A stretch of 58,134 bases of DNA, taken from assembly GCA_002011215.1 (NCBI GenBank), contig MTML01000068.1:1-58134 (forward strand), in the 5' to 3' direction. The stretch is from Archaeoglobus sp. JdFR-24 (GTDB lineage: Archaea > Halobacteriota > Archaeoglobi > Archaeoglobales > Archaeoglobaceae). Position 1 is the stretch's first letter; the number at the start of each line of letters is the position of its first letter. Of this stretch, positions 1-8,615 are shown one piece after another. The notes under the pieces were generated by a model. It did no database searches and was not told the origin of the DNA. It saw only the letters and a list, made by a program, of their open reading frames with translations. The position numbers and the translations under genes were made by a program.

Positions 1-863
1 AACATGTCTGCAAGCTTGAACTGTATCGCCTGGTGCTCTATCAGTGGTTTTCCAAAAGTCTTTCTTTCTTTGGCATACTGAAGTGCTCTTTCATATGCTC
101 CGATGGCGATGCCTAAATGAATTGCTCCAATCTTTATTCTGCTTTCGTTGAAGAATCTCATCAGCTGGTAAAATCCAAAGTTCTCCTTGCCTATGAGATT
201 CTCTTTTGGGATTCTGACGCTTTTAAGGACAACTTCGCTTGTGTCGTGGCAGTTCATACCCAGTTTGTGAATCGGATTTGCCTGATAGCCTTCTCTATCC
301 GTTTCAACGAGAAATGCAGAAATCCCCCTGTGAGGTGGGTCAGCATCTGCAGTTTTTGCAAGAACAACAGTGTACAGACCAACCTTGCCGTTTGTGATGA
401 ATTGCTTGGTACCATTCAAAACCCATTCATCTCCCTCCAGAACCGCTCTTGTCCTCATCGCTGCAACATCGGTTCCACAGTCCGGTTCAGTTATTGCTAT
501 GGCTGAAGGAGCGTCGCCTTTCGGTACTTTTGCCATGAACTCTTCTTTCTGCTCTTCCGACCCAAAATAGCGAACCATTGGTACACCCAGAGTTGCGAGG
601 TCAATCGCTGATCCGATGCTCGAATCCGCTTTGCAAAACTCAATGCTGATTATAGCCTCGGCTACACAATCCATTCCGGCACCATTGTACTCCTCAGGGA
701 TGCTTGCACCTATAAAACCAAGTTTAGCAGCCTTTCTGTAGATCTCCATCGGGTACTCCTTTTTCTCATCATATTCTTTGCCATAGGGCATGATCTCTTT
801 TTCAGCGAACTCTCTTACTGAGTCCTGAATCATTCTGTGCTCTTCACCGAGTTCGAAATCCAT
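1..863 (-). CDS. Acyl-CoA dehydrogenase (C-terminus cut by window edge)
   Basis: FAD flavoprotein expected to oxidise acyl-CoA to trans-2-enoyl-CoA in beta-oxidation. The reading frame opens at an ATG at 863 (MDFELGEEHRM) and stays open to base 1, so about 287 N-terminal residues of a family usually near 380-400 are visible. It has the helical N-terminal domain, then family blocks AITEPDCGTDVA and FITNG. The C-terminal domain with the usual catalytic Glu lies outside. Two bases separate its start from the stop of the DUF35 gene upstream, so it is the distal gene of a thiolase-DUF35-dehydrogenase operon. Substrate chain length cannot be read from sequence. Confidence 0.9.
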   Translation of the reverse strand, partial: MDFELGEEHRMIQDSVREFAEKEIMPYGKEYDEKKEYPMEIYRKAAKLGFIGASIPEEYNGAGMDCVAEAIISIEFCKADSSIGSAIDLATLGVPMVRYFGSEEQKEEFMAKVPKGDAPSAIAITEPDCGTDVAAMRTRAVLEGDEWVLNGTKQFITNGKVGLYTVVLAKTADADPPHRGISAFLVETDREGYQANPIHKLGMNCHDTSEVVLKSVRIPKENLIGKENFGFYQLMRFFNESRIKIGAIHLGIAIGAYERALQYAKERKTFGKPLIEHQAIQFKLADM

Positions 864-865
864 AA

Positions 866-1285
866 TTATACCCCCGTCAGGAGCTTGAAAACAGGGACGA
901 CTCTCCTTTTCTTATCAGGATAGAACATCTCTGTGGGGAACTCTTTACCGCTGACAGCAACCTCCTCTCCGATAAGATCCTGCCCTATCTCATCCGCCTT
1001 CTCTCCCGCAATATCCAGTCTGCCAACGATCCATGGCCCCTCCTCAAGCTCGACCATTGCAACAACATATGGAACCTCTTTATCATAACCGGCAGGAGCT
1101 ATGTAGGTGGTTGTGAATGACATTATTCTCCCCTTTCCGGAAAGTTCGGCTTTTTCAAGGTTTCTGCTATTACAGTTATCGCAAACTGCCTTTGGAGGGC
1201 AGGTATAAGCTCCACAGTCATTGCATTTCAATCCAAGAACTTTTCCCTCAAGAAGAGCATCAAAATACTCCTGAAATGTTACCAT
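866..1285 (-). CDS. DUF35 OB-fold protein with rubredoxin-like zinc ribbon, thiolase partner
   Basis: 139-residue protein of the DUF35 family. The N-terminus carries a zinc ribbon with Cys21, Cys24, Cys35 and Cys38, followed by an OB-fold of about 80 residues that includes GKGRIMSFT. In archaea such proteins sit beside thiolase or HMG-CoA synthase genes and act as a scaffold or acyl-CoA-shuttling subunit; here the start codon overlaps the stop of the thiolase gene by one base, which supports a stoichiometric complex with it. It is unlikely to be an enzyme on its own. An additional Cys29 in the ribbon is visible but its role is unclear. Confidence 0.88.
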   Translation of the reverse strand: MVTFQEYFDALLEGKVLGLKCNDCGAYTCPPKAVCDNCNSRNLEKAELSGKGRIMSFTTTYIAPAGYDKEVPYVVAMVELEEGPWIVGRLDIAGEKADEIGQDLIGEEVAVSGKEFPTEMFYPDKKRRVVPVFKLLTGV

Positions 1286-2484
1286 TATTTCCCCCTCCTG
1301 TGCAATCCAAGTATAACATTCACAAGCGTTCCGAAATCCCCTCCGAGTGTGTCTGTCATTCCAACCTCTGCATTTTTGACAGGGTTGTATTTGAATTCCC
1401 CTCTCAACTGCTTAACAACGGAATAGATTTGGGATGTTCCGGTTGCACCCACTGGATGTCCCTTTCCAATCAAACCACCGTCGGGATTTACCGGAAGCTT
1501 ACCATCGATCCATGTTTCGCCTTCTGCAATCGCATCAGCGCCTTTCCCATATTCGAAGAATCCCATCGCCTCAGTCGCAATTATTTCTGCTATTGTAAAG
1601 CAGTCGTGAATTTCGACGAAGTCGATGTCGTTGGGTGTCAAGTTGGCTTCACGATATGCCATCTCCGCAGCTTTCTTTCTTGGTATTGCCCTGATTATAT
1701 CCTCTTTCTGCCTGAACAAACCCCCAGCTCCTGATTGACCCGTTCCCAGGATGTATACTGGATTGTCGATAACATCCTCGGCAAAATCTGCAGAAGCGAT
1801 GATTACTGCACTTCCTCCATCAGTCATAGGACAGCAATCGAACAGTGTTAGTGGAGAACAGATGACCTTGGATTTTAAAACATCTTCGACCTTCAAATCT
1901 CCAAATTTATTATAAAACTGGGCTTTGGGATTAATTGCTCCATATTTGTGATTTTTGACTGAAACAAGAGCCATCTTCTCATGAAGTTCATCCATTGGAA
2001 TTTCGTACTTCTTGGAGTATATTCTTGCCGCAAGAGCAAAAACTCCTGGAAATGTAAGTCCTGCAGTCATTTCATGCAAACCATCTACCGCTGTTGCGAG
2101 GGCTCTTGTTCCTATTGCAGTTCCCGCATTGTAAAGTCTCTCTGAACCTCCAACCACAACACAGTCATACATCCCATGTGCCACTGCCAGATATGCCTCT
2201 CGGAACGCAACCGATGAAGATGCACAGGCAGCTTCGAATCTCCTTGCAGGAACTCCTTTAAGCCCGATATCATCTGCAATAAATCCTGAAAGGTTTGCTG
2301 AACCATCAGTCATTTCTCCAACAAAATTTCCGTAATAAAGTGCTTCAATGTCCTTTAGCTCAATGTTCGATTCCTCAAAAGCCTCGTAAAATGCTTCTGC
2401 AAACAAATCTACGAGTGTTTTATCAGAGTGGTAACCAAATTTTGTCTGACCAACTCCCAGCACCGCAACATCTCTTTTTTCCAC
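1285..2484 (-). CDS. Thiolase family protein (SCP-x/acetyl-CoA acyltransferase type)
   Basis: 399-residue thiolase-fold enzyme expected to cleave or form 3-ketoacyl-CoA. The nucleophilic Cys is Cys87 in EAACASS; the C-terminal half has HDCFTIAE (about residue 293) and GKGHPVGATG (about residue 341), supplying the His residues of the active site. The pattern is closer to the SCP-x/archaeal class that works with a DUF35 partner than to classical bacterial AtoB. First gene of the minus-strand operon with DUF35 and acyl-CoA dehydrogenase. The reverse strand before the ATG reads aaggaggga, a strong ribosome binding site. Physiological direction (degradation or condensation) is not determined. Confidence 0.9.
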   Translation of the reverse strand: MEKRDVAVLGVGQTKFGYHSDKTLVDLFAEAFYEAFEESNIELKDIEALYYGNFVGEMTDGSANLSGFIADDIGLKGVPARRFEAACASSSVAFREAYLAVAHGMYDCVVVGGSERLYNAGTAIGTRALATAVDGLHEMTAGLTFPGVFALAARIYSKKYEIPMDELHEKMALVSVKNHKYGAINPKAQFYNKFGDLKVEDVLKSKVICSPLTLFDCCPMTDGGSAVIIASADFAEDVIDNPVYILGTGQSGAGGLFRQKEDIIRAIPRKKAAEMAYREANLTPNDIDFVEIHDCFTIAEIIATEAMGFFEYGKGADAIAEGETWIDGKLPVNPDGGLIGKGHPVGATGTSQIYSVVKQLRGEFKYNPVKNAEVGMTDTLGGDFGTLVNVILGLHRRGK

Positions 2485-2620
2485 AATATTCCCTCCTTAT
2501 GAATTTATAACCTGAAAATACCGCATTAACCCTGTTTAATAATTTTAAAATTTAACAATTGATAATCTTTTCGTTTTTTGATTACTACAGGGCTATTAAA
2601 GAGTGTTGTTCTGCTGAATA

Positions 2621-2660
2621 ACCTGTGGAACCTGTGGAAAATTATGGGGGGAACCTGTGG
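2621..2660. repeat. Three direct copies of ACCTGTGG in a divergent promoter region
   Basis: ACCTGTGG occurs at 2621-2628, 2630-2637 and 2653-2660, so copy spacing is 9 and 23 bases. The element lies between the divergent thiolase operon (start 2484) and the CoA-transferase gene (start 2726). It is GC-richer than the surrounding AT-rich spacer. A regulator binding array is an inference; no known motif was recognised. Confidence 0.5.
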
Positions 2661-2725
2661 GAGAGGGTGACAATGAAACGGAAAAGGTGAGATTAATTAG
2701 TAAAATTAATTTAGGGTAGCACAGA

Positions 2726-3811
2726 ATGGGAATCATGCTGGAAAATATAAAGGTTATTGAAATCGCGCCATTCTATCCTGGCCCCTTTTGCACGCAGATA
2801 CTGGCAGAGCATGGTGCTGAGGTTATTAAAATCGAACCCCCCACCGGGGATCCCATGAGATTCAACAGAGAAATGTTTGCTGCGATGAATAGAAATAAAA
2901 AAAGCGTCACACTGAACCTTAAAAATGAAAGCGATCTCAAGAAATTTTACGAACTTGTGAAAAGAGCGGACGTTATCGTTGAGGGATTTAGACCCGGAGT
3001 AGCAAAAAAACTCAGAATAGATTACGATTCTGTTAGAAAACATAATAACTCGATTATTTACTGTTCTATTTCAGGTTTCGGACAAACGTCTAGTCTCTTA
3101 GACGTACCGGTTCATGATATAAATGTTCTTTCATTTGCAGGGATATGCAGGATATCCGGTTTGAAGGATGGAGAGCCGCGGGATCCAAATGTTCAGTTTT
3201 CTGATTTCACATCAGCGGTTTTTGCAACCATATCGATATTAATGGCACTTATCAGAAAAGAGAAAACCGGAGAGGGTGCATACATTGATGTTAGCATGAT
3301 GGATTCGGCATTCGCTGCAATACCTCTTCACACCTCGAATCTGCTGAACAGCAAAGGGGATGTGATTGATTTCATGAGTAATCCGGGATATGAAATTTAC
3401 AGAACAAAAGATGGATACATTTCTTTGGGAATAATGGATGAACCCCACTTCTGGAGGAATTTATGTACAGCTCTCGAAATAGACGATTCTGACATTGATT
3501 ATTCTGAGAGAATCAAAAGGTATCAGGAGATTAAAGATGTTCTGTCAAGGAAGTTTATTGAGATGACAAACGAACAGGCATTTAACCTCCTGAGACAGGC
3601 AAATGTCCCGTTTGGACTCGTTAATGATGTCAAACTTGGTGCTGAGATTATAAGAGATAGGGGAATAATTGGAAAAGCGATTTATGATAGAGATTATCTC
3701 ATCACCGGATTTCCAGCAATTTATTCCAACTTTGAGCCTCTCAGAAGCGGAAAGGTTCCTGAGCTGGGGGAAGACAACCACATTCTGGAAAATAGATTTA
3801 CAGAAAAGTAA
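2726..3811 (+). CDS. CaiB/BaiF family (class III CoA-transferase or 2-methylacyl-CoA racemase)
   Basis: 361-residue member of the CaiB/BaiF family, typical in length. His130 in PVHDIN and Asp160 in QFSDFTS are 30 residues apart, the spacing of the catalytic His/Asp pair (His126/Asp156) of alpha-methylacyl-CoA racemase, whereas true CoA-transferases need only the Asp. A racemase feeding branched acyl-CoA to the nearby dehydrogenase and thiolase is therefore at least as likely as a CoA transfer reaction. The start at 2726 is followed by a second ATG at 2735 (MLENIKV), which fits the family N-terminus better and may be used. It stands alone, divergent from the thiolase operon. Confidence 0.85.
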   Translation: MGIMLENIKVIEIAPFYPGPFCTQILAEHGAEVIKIEPPTGDPMRFNREMFAAMNRNKKSVTLNLKNESDLKKFYELVKRADVIVEGFRPGVAKKLRIDYDSVRKHNNSIIYCSISGFGQTSSLLDVPVHDINVLSFAGICRISGLKDGEPRDPNVQFSDFTSAVFATISILMALIRKEKTGEGAYIDVSMMDSAFAAIPLHTSNLLNSKGDVIDFMSNPGYEIYRTKDGYISLGIMDEPHFWRNLCTALEIDDSDIDYSERIKRYQEIKDVLSRKFIEMTNEQAFNLLRQANVPFGLVNDVKLGAEIIRDRGIIGKAIYDRDYLITGFPAIYSNFEPLRSGKVPELGEDNHILENRFTEK

Positions 3812-3872
3812 CTCTGGAAGTGAACACTGAGGTTGGATGGTTATCGTTTGTTAGACGTCAAAGGTGGAAGAA

Positions 3873-4544
3873 ATGGACCTTGTGTTTGGTGGAGGAAAAT
3901 ACGGAACTGAGAGCGTTGAATATCTCATTGAGAAAAAAAGGAACTTCATCGTTTTGGATGTTGATTCAGAATGCCATGTTTCAAAGAAATATGCTCTGCC
4001 TAAATTGAGTCTGAGGGAGATTGAACAGATGGATAAACCATTTCAACAGAGTTATTTTGTTGAAGGTGGAGTTTATGAGGCTTTGAAGATCATTGAACAG
4101 CTCGATCCAGAATACATTTTCCCTACGGCCCCTTTACATGTTGTTGCTGCCATATTACAAGAAAAGTACAGGCTAAGTCCATGGTATGAGGGAATAGACA
4201 CAATATTTTCTGGGATCCCATCAAAAATAATTCTGAGTTCTGGAAAGGGTAGTGTGGTGGTGTCCTACAATAGGGATCGTGAATGCTTGCCCATGTGCAA
4301 TGCTCCTGAAAGGTGTCCTGTCACGGATATCGTGAAGCCAGCCCCAATGTACAGAATGCTGAGATTTGCATGCATAGATGGTTACATACTTGAAAGTCAT
4401 CAACTTAAGCCAGGAATCGGGGCTCTGAAAGGGGAGGAGGTAAAAATGCTGATAAAGTGGGCAAAAAATAAGGATAGAATGATAGTTGGAACTGCCTGCA
4501 GGTGTCATGGAGTTGTTACTGCTTTGAAAACGAATCCACAGTAA
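3873..4544 (+). CDS. Conserved unknown protein with Rossmann-like N-terminus and Cys clusters
   Basis: 223 residues from the ATG at 3873, chosen because aaggtgg lies about seven bases upstream; a GTG nine bases earlier is possible. The N-terminus (DLVFGGGKYG) looks like a glycine-rich nucleotide-binding turn. The middle holds a Cys group in CLPMCNAPERCP and the C-terminus a CRCHG motif; together these could hold a metal or Fe-S cluster, but that is inference. No family name was recognised. It lies between the CoA-transferase-family gene and the TatD-like gene on the same strand with short gaps, so the three may be co-transcribed. Confidence 0.75.
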   Translation: MDLVFGGGKYGTESVEYLIEKKRNFIVLDVDSECHVSKKYALPKLSLREIEQMDKPFQQSYFVEGGVYEALKIIEQLDPEYIFPTAPLHVVAAILQEKYRLSPWYEGIDTIFSGIPSKIILSSGKGSVVVSYNRDRECLPMCNAPERCPVTDIVKPAPMYRMLRFACIDGYILESHQLKPGIGALKGEEVKMLIKWAKNKDRMIVGTACRCHGVVTALKTNPQ

Positions 4545-4577
4545 GTTTTTTCTGCAATATTGATTTTCCATTATCTC

Positions 4578-5396
4578 ATGATAATAACCGATAACCACAT
4601 GCATCTCTACAACCACCTCAGATTAAATGCATTAAAGCAATTCAAAAATGCTGGGGGAACACATGTTTTTCTGGTATCTCTCCTCAGTACTCATTACAAC
4701 CTGTTTCCGAAAAGTGGTGAGGATTTCATACCCATTTTCGATAGCCATATTGAGCTTGTTAAAAAAGCAAATGAGATTGTCAATGCCTTTGCTGTAGTTG
4801 CGATACATCCTGCAGAAATAACGATTATCGGGGAAAAACTGGGTTACAGCAGAGCCGCTGAGATAATGATGGATGCCCTTGAAATAGCTGGTAAATATGT
4901 TGCAGATGGGAAGGCGGTTGCAATAAAAAGTGGAAGACCACATTATAAAGTCAGCAAGGAGATATGGGAGCTAAGCAATTCAGTTTTAGAGTATGCATTC
5001 TCGATCGCGAAGGATGTTGGATGTGCGGTTCAAATACATACTGAAAGTTATACTTTTGAAGGGATGACGGAAATAGCAAAAATAGCAGATCGTGCAGGTT
5101 TGAAAAGAGATAAAGTTGTTAAACACTTCTCCCCTCCTGCGGTGAAGGAGTTCGAGGAGATAGGGATTTTCCCATCGGTTATTTCAGGAAATGACAACGT
5201 TCTGAAAGCTGCAGAGCAGGGTAGTAGGTTCCTTGTTGAAACGGATTATATAGATGACAGAAGCAAACCAGGGGCAATTCTTGGCCCTAAAACAGTTCCA
5301 AGAAGAGTAATTGAACTTGTAGAGTGGGGTTACGAGGATGTGGCTTACAAGATTTGTGTTGAAAATGTCGAAAAGGTATATGGTGTAGAGATATAG
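4578..5396 (+). CDS. TatD-family metal-dependent hydrolase
   Basis: 272 residues from the ATG at 4578 (MIITDNHMHLY); an in-frame ATG 18 bases earlier adds an unlikely MIFHYL extension. The HxH motif (His7, His9) at the end of the first strand, a later IHTES block and a C-terminal LVETDYIDD match the metal ligands of the TatD/amidohydrolase TIM barrel. TatD proteins are often nucleases, but archaeal relatives of this type lack a proven substrate, so only a metal-dependent hydrolase is called. No clear ribosome binding site is seen; it follows the cysteine-containing unknown by 33 bases. Confidence 0.82.
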   Translation: MIITDNHMHLYNHLRLNALKQFKNAGGTHVFLVSLLSTHYNLFPKSGEDFIPIFDSHIELVKKANEIVNAFAVVAIHPAEITIIGEKLGYSRAAEIMMDALEIAGKYVADGKAVAIKSGRPHYKVSKEIWELSNSVLEYAFSIAKDVGCAVQIHTESYTFEGMTEIAKIADRAGLKRDKVVKHFSPPAVKEFEEIGIFPSVISGNDNVLKAAEQGSRFLVETDYIDDRSKPGAILGPKTVPRRVIELVEWGYEDVAYKICVENVEKVYGVEI

Positions 5397-5523
5397 TGGT
5401 AGTACCCTAGCAAGTACAGGATTCCCTGCGAGAGATATCCACTCAAAACTTCGAGTAATGTAAAATTGAGAAGAAACAAACAGATATATACAGATTAAAA
5501 GTAAAATTAAATCAAAGGTCTAA

Positions 5524-6258
5524 TCAGTAAACCTCCTCTTCAGCATGTACAACGATTCCTTTTTCGGTTATTTCGAATGGGTGTATTTTCTGGCTGTGGT
5601 TGCTTCCACGCATTTTGAAAATCTCTATTCCTCTGACTCTAACATTCTCACTTTTCGTGTAATAAAGTACAATGTTTCCTTCGGCAATAAAGTTCTCCAC
5701 TCCAAACCTGCTTATTTCATCTTTTGTACCCAGAACTTCACATGTGAAAAGAGAGGTCAAACCAAGTATCTCCATGGTTGTGGAAATTTTCAATAGTTCT
5801 ACTCGGAATTTGGATACATCATTTATCGCAAATCCAATAGATGTTGTAGAATCTAAAACTGCCCTTCTTGCCCCTATCTCGTCCTGAATTGTTATGATTT
5901 GATCAATCATCGAACGGGTGTCGAACGGACGTACATCGATATACTTCTCATCGCTTGGAAGTCCGATTTTTGTCGAGGTGGCATCGAGAATCGCCAGCAT
6001 ATTCTCATCTTCATATTTCTCCAGATCCCATCCAAAGGATGAAAAATGCTCTCTCAAATGTTGTGGACGTTCCTCTGTGGCGACGAGAATTGCTGGTTCA
6101 TTAAACATTTCGATACCGTTCACGAGAAACTGAACTGCAAAAATAGTCTTGCCTGATCCTGATGGTCCGGAAATCAAGTAACTTCTGTCTCTCAACAAAC
6201 CACCATAGCTTATATCATCGAATCCAGGAATACCAGTTGGCACTTTTTCAATGGTCAT
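5524..6258 (-). CDS. Single-domain KaiC-like RecA-fold ATPase
   Basis: 244 residues starting at ATG 6258 (MTIEKVPTGIPGFD), preceded on the coding strand by a strong ggggagtgg ribosome binding site; an upstream in-frame ATG at 6294 would add 12 residues. Walker A GPSGSGKT is at residues 31-38, the KaiC-type catalytic Glu pair at 62-63 (ATEERPQ), and a Walker B strand RRAVLDS near residue 130. Archaeal single-domain KaiC homologues are mostly of unknown role, often linked to signalling or regulation; nothing here points to a circadian clock. Monocistronic, convergent with the TatD-like gene. Confidence 0.88.
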   Translation of the reverse strand: MTIEKVPTGIPGFDDISYGGLLRDRSYLISGPSGSGKTIFAVQFLVNGIEMFNEPAILVATEERPQHLREHFSSFGWDLEKYEDENMLAILDATSTKIGLPSDEKYIDVRPFDTRSMIDQIITIQDEIGARRAVLDSTTSIGFAINDVSKFRVELLKISTTMEILGLTSLFTCEVLGTKDEISRFGVENFIAEGNIVLYYTKSENVRVRGIEIFKMRGSNHSQKIHPFEITEKGIVVHAEEEVY

Positions 6259-6549
6259 TGTTCCACTCCCCTGATTTTCTGAACACCTATTCAATATAAA
6301 CTTTTCCTATCATAATAATGTTAGTTATACGATGGCTATGATTATGATATATCTTTTGAGAACTTGATATCGATATGTATATTGAACTGAGAATCCGAAC
6401 CATTGAATGTATTGTTAAAATCCCTTTTCTTTTGAATTCAGGGAGCAGTCAGGGATTGACTACTTAGAAAACTGGATCCTTTGATGATCAGATTTAACGA
6501 TAAATCAGTCAGATTTGAGTCATCTTCAGGAAAATGATAAACCCTAAAG

Positions 6550-6560
6550 TTTAAATTATA
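6550..6560 (+). promoter_or_regulatory. TATA box of the FBP aldolase/phosphatase gene
   Basis: tttaaattata is centred about 25 bases upstream of the ATG at 6580 and no ribosome binding site precedes that ATG. This spacing places the transcription start at or within a base or two of the start codon, so a leaderless mRNA is inferred. Confidence 0.55.
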
Positions 6561-6579
6561 TCAGATAGCTCCCTAAAAT

Positions 6580-7695
6580 ATGACAGAGAAGATTACTGTG
6601 AGTATAATTAAAGCTGATGTAGGCGGGCTGCCCGGGCATGTGCTGGTTCCTGAGGAAATTCTCGAAGTCGCCAGAGAGAATCTAAAAGCAAGTAAGGAAA
6701 GTGGAGAGATCATTGATTTCCGGGTTTTGAATGCTGGAGATGATCTGGATTTGATAATGACTCATAGAGAGGGAGTAGACAGCACAAAAATCCATAAACT
6801 GGCCTGGGAGACCTTTGAAAAAGCTACTGAAAAGGCAAAAGAATTAAAACTTTATGGTGCCGGACAGGATCTCCTTGCTGATGCTTTCTCAGGGAATGTG
6901 AAGGGGATGGGGCCCGGTGTTGCTGAGATGGAATTCACTGAAAGGAAATCTGATCCTGTTATAGCCTTTCTCATGGATAAAACAGAACCCGGTGCATTTA
7001 ACCTGCCGATCTTTAGAATTTTCGCAGATCCATTTAATACAGCAGGGCTTGTGATAGATCCAACGCTTCATCAGGGCTTTGTGTTTGAGATCTGGGACAT
7101 TTATGAGAGCAAGCGAGTATTCATGCGATCCCCAGAAGAACTGTATAATATTCTTGCGCTAATTGGCGGGAAAAGCAGGTTTGTAATCAAGAGGATCTAC
7201 CCGAAAGAAGGTGGAAAGCTTCCGGCAGATGAGCCGGTGGCGGTGATTAGTACTGAAAAGCTCTATCAGATTGCTGGAGAGTATGTCGGAAAAGACGACC
7301 CTGTTGCTCTTGTACGGGCTCAGAGTGGACTGCCTGCGGTTGGCGAAGTTATCGAGCCATTTGCCTTTCCACATCTGGTGAGTGGCTGGATGAGGGGAAG
7401 CCATAACGGACCAATAATGCCTGTACCGTTTAAATACAGCAGGTGTACAAGGTTTGATGGTCCTCCAAGAGTTATTGCAGCAGGATTCCAGCTCTCTAAC
7501 GGTAAAATTGTCGGACCAGTAGATATGTTTGATGACCCAGCATTTGATTACACAAGACAGAAAGCGATGGAGGTAGCGGAATACATGCGTCGCCATGGTC
7601 CATTCGAGCCCCACAGGCTGCCGAGTGAAGACATGGAGTACACAACCCTTCCAAAAGTCCTGAACAAACTAAAAGATAGATTCGAAGAGATTTGA
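6580..7695 (+). CDS. fbp: Fructose-1,6-bisphosphate aldolase/phosphatase
   Basis: 371-residue bifunctional archaeal gluconeogenic enzyme that condenses dihydroxyacetone phosphate with glyceraldehyde 3-phosphate and then removes the C1 phosphate to give fructose 6-phosphate. The N-terminus (MTEKITVSIIKADVGG) and the block EYVGKDDP are diagnostic: Tyr235 and Lys238 correspond to the aldolase Tyr and Schiff-base Lys. Metal-binding Asp/His residues such as Asp13 and His20 are present, and GSHNGPIMPVP is intact. Full length, apparently monocistronic and leaderless. It indicates gluconeogenesis, consistent with growth on C2 units or fatty acids. Confidence 0.96.
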   Translation: MTEKITVSIIKADVGGLPGHVLVPEEILEVARENLKASKESGEIIDFRVLNAGDDLDLIMTHREGVDSTKIHKLAWETFEKATEKAKELKLYGAGQDLLADAFSGNVKGMGPGVAEMEFTERKSDPVIAFLMDKTEPGAFNLPIFRIFADPFNTAGLVIDPTLHQGFVFEIWDIYESKRVFMRSPEELYNILALIGGKSRFVIKRIYPKEGGKLPADEPVAVISTEKLYQIAGEYVGKDDPVALVRAQSGLPAVGEVIEPFAFPHLVSGWMRGSHNGPIMPVPFKYSRCTRFDGPPRVIAAGFQLSNGKIVGPVDMFDDPAFDYTRQKAMEVAEYMRRHGPFEPHRLPSEDMEYTTLPKVLNKLKDRFEEI

Positions 7696-7824
7696 TGAAA
7701 CTTATCTTTTAATATGGGAAGGTAAAGAAAGATTCCTTTAAGCTGCTTATCTTTATTATTTTTAGCCAAAATATCAATTCGGAAAACATCTGGATGAGGG
7801 AGATCAGGTATCAAAACTAAAAAA

Positions 7825-8481
7825 TTACAGTAGTTTAACGACCGAATAAATCTGATACAATCCGAAAATTACTGTTGGGATTAAAGCCGACGCGAAAGCC
7901 TTCTTTGTTGTCAGTCTCCTTGCATGCTTTATTGCAAAAGTCCAGATGGTCTGAGACCAAGGTGTAACACTGACACTTATTATAAGATTTGAGTAAATCA
8001 GATCTTTTGGAATTATTGAAAGCATAAGCAATTTCATGACATCAGGGTTCTGTATTTGAGCAATACCGAGTTGTGGAACCTCAGCTTGGGAAATATAGTA
8101 AGCCGACATTGAGACTGTAATAAGAGAACCGATCAGTGACGGCAGAAAGCCATAGCCTGTGAATTCAAAAGTCCTCCTAAAGCATCCTTCTCCTCCAAAC
8201 AAAGCTGAGATTCCGTGCATTACTACTGCCGAAATCAACCATACAGCAAACAGGCCAATAAAACTACCGACAATCCCTATGTAGGCTCCTATTATGAGAA
8301 ATTTCGCGATTTCCTGAGGGAAAGCCTGGCTTAGCTTTGAAATCAGCAAATACTGGTATGATGAAACAAGCATTGCCAGAAGCACGACGATTATCAAAGG
8401 CTTTCTTATTCTAACTTCTTCTTGTTTCAACTTTGTAAAAAACCCGTCAGGGTTCTTCATCAGCTCCATGTTTTCTGACAA
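7825..8481 (-). CDS. Yip1-domain integral membrane protein
   Basis: 218 residues with about five hydrophobic segments: one near residues 25-50, a pair between 60 and 110 and two in the last 90. The short cytoplasmic N-terminus (NPDGFFTKLKQEEV) followed by membrane helices is typical of archaeal/bacterial Yip1-family proteins. Their function in prokaryotes is unproven; a role in membrane organisation or transport is only inferred from the family. Convergent with fbp; its promoter region is shared with the divergent regulator gene at 8616. Confidence 0.75.
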   Translation of the reverse strand: MSENMELMKNPDGFFTKLKQEEVRIRKPLIIVVLLAMLVSSYQYLLISKLSQAFPQEIAKFLIIGAYIGIVGSFIGLFAVWLISAVVMHGISALFGGEGCFRRTFEFTGYGFLPSLIGSLITVSMSAYYISQAEVPQLGIAQIQNPDVMKLLMLSIIPKDLIYSNLIISVSVTPWSQTIWTFAIKHARRLTTKKAFASALIPTVIFGLYQIYSVVKLL

Positions 8482-8615
8482 ATATTTTAAGTATTTAAAA
8501 TTTCTTATTTTACTAAAATCAATTAATCCAAAATATTTAGAAAATTCCAGTAAATTGAGACTGAAATCGATTCAATTGAAAAATTTTATATGTCATACTA
8601 ATTGCGAGTAGAGCA

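Noticed and set aside
3820..4008. 62-codon plus-strand frame before the cysteine-containing unknown
   Set aside because: Overlaps in another frame a gene with better start, composition and length.
6478..6545. Possible C/D box RNA (TTGATGA near 6480; CTGA motifs on the reverse strand)
   Set aside because: C box deviates from consensus and no properly spaced D box pair is present on either strand.
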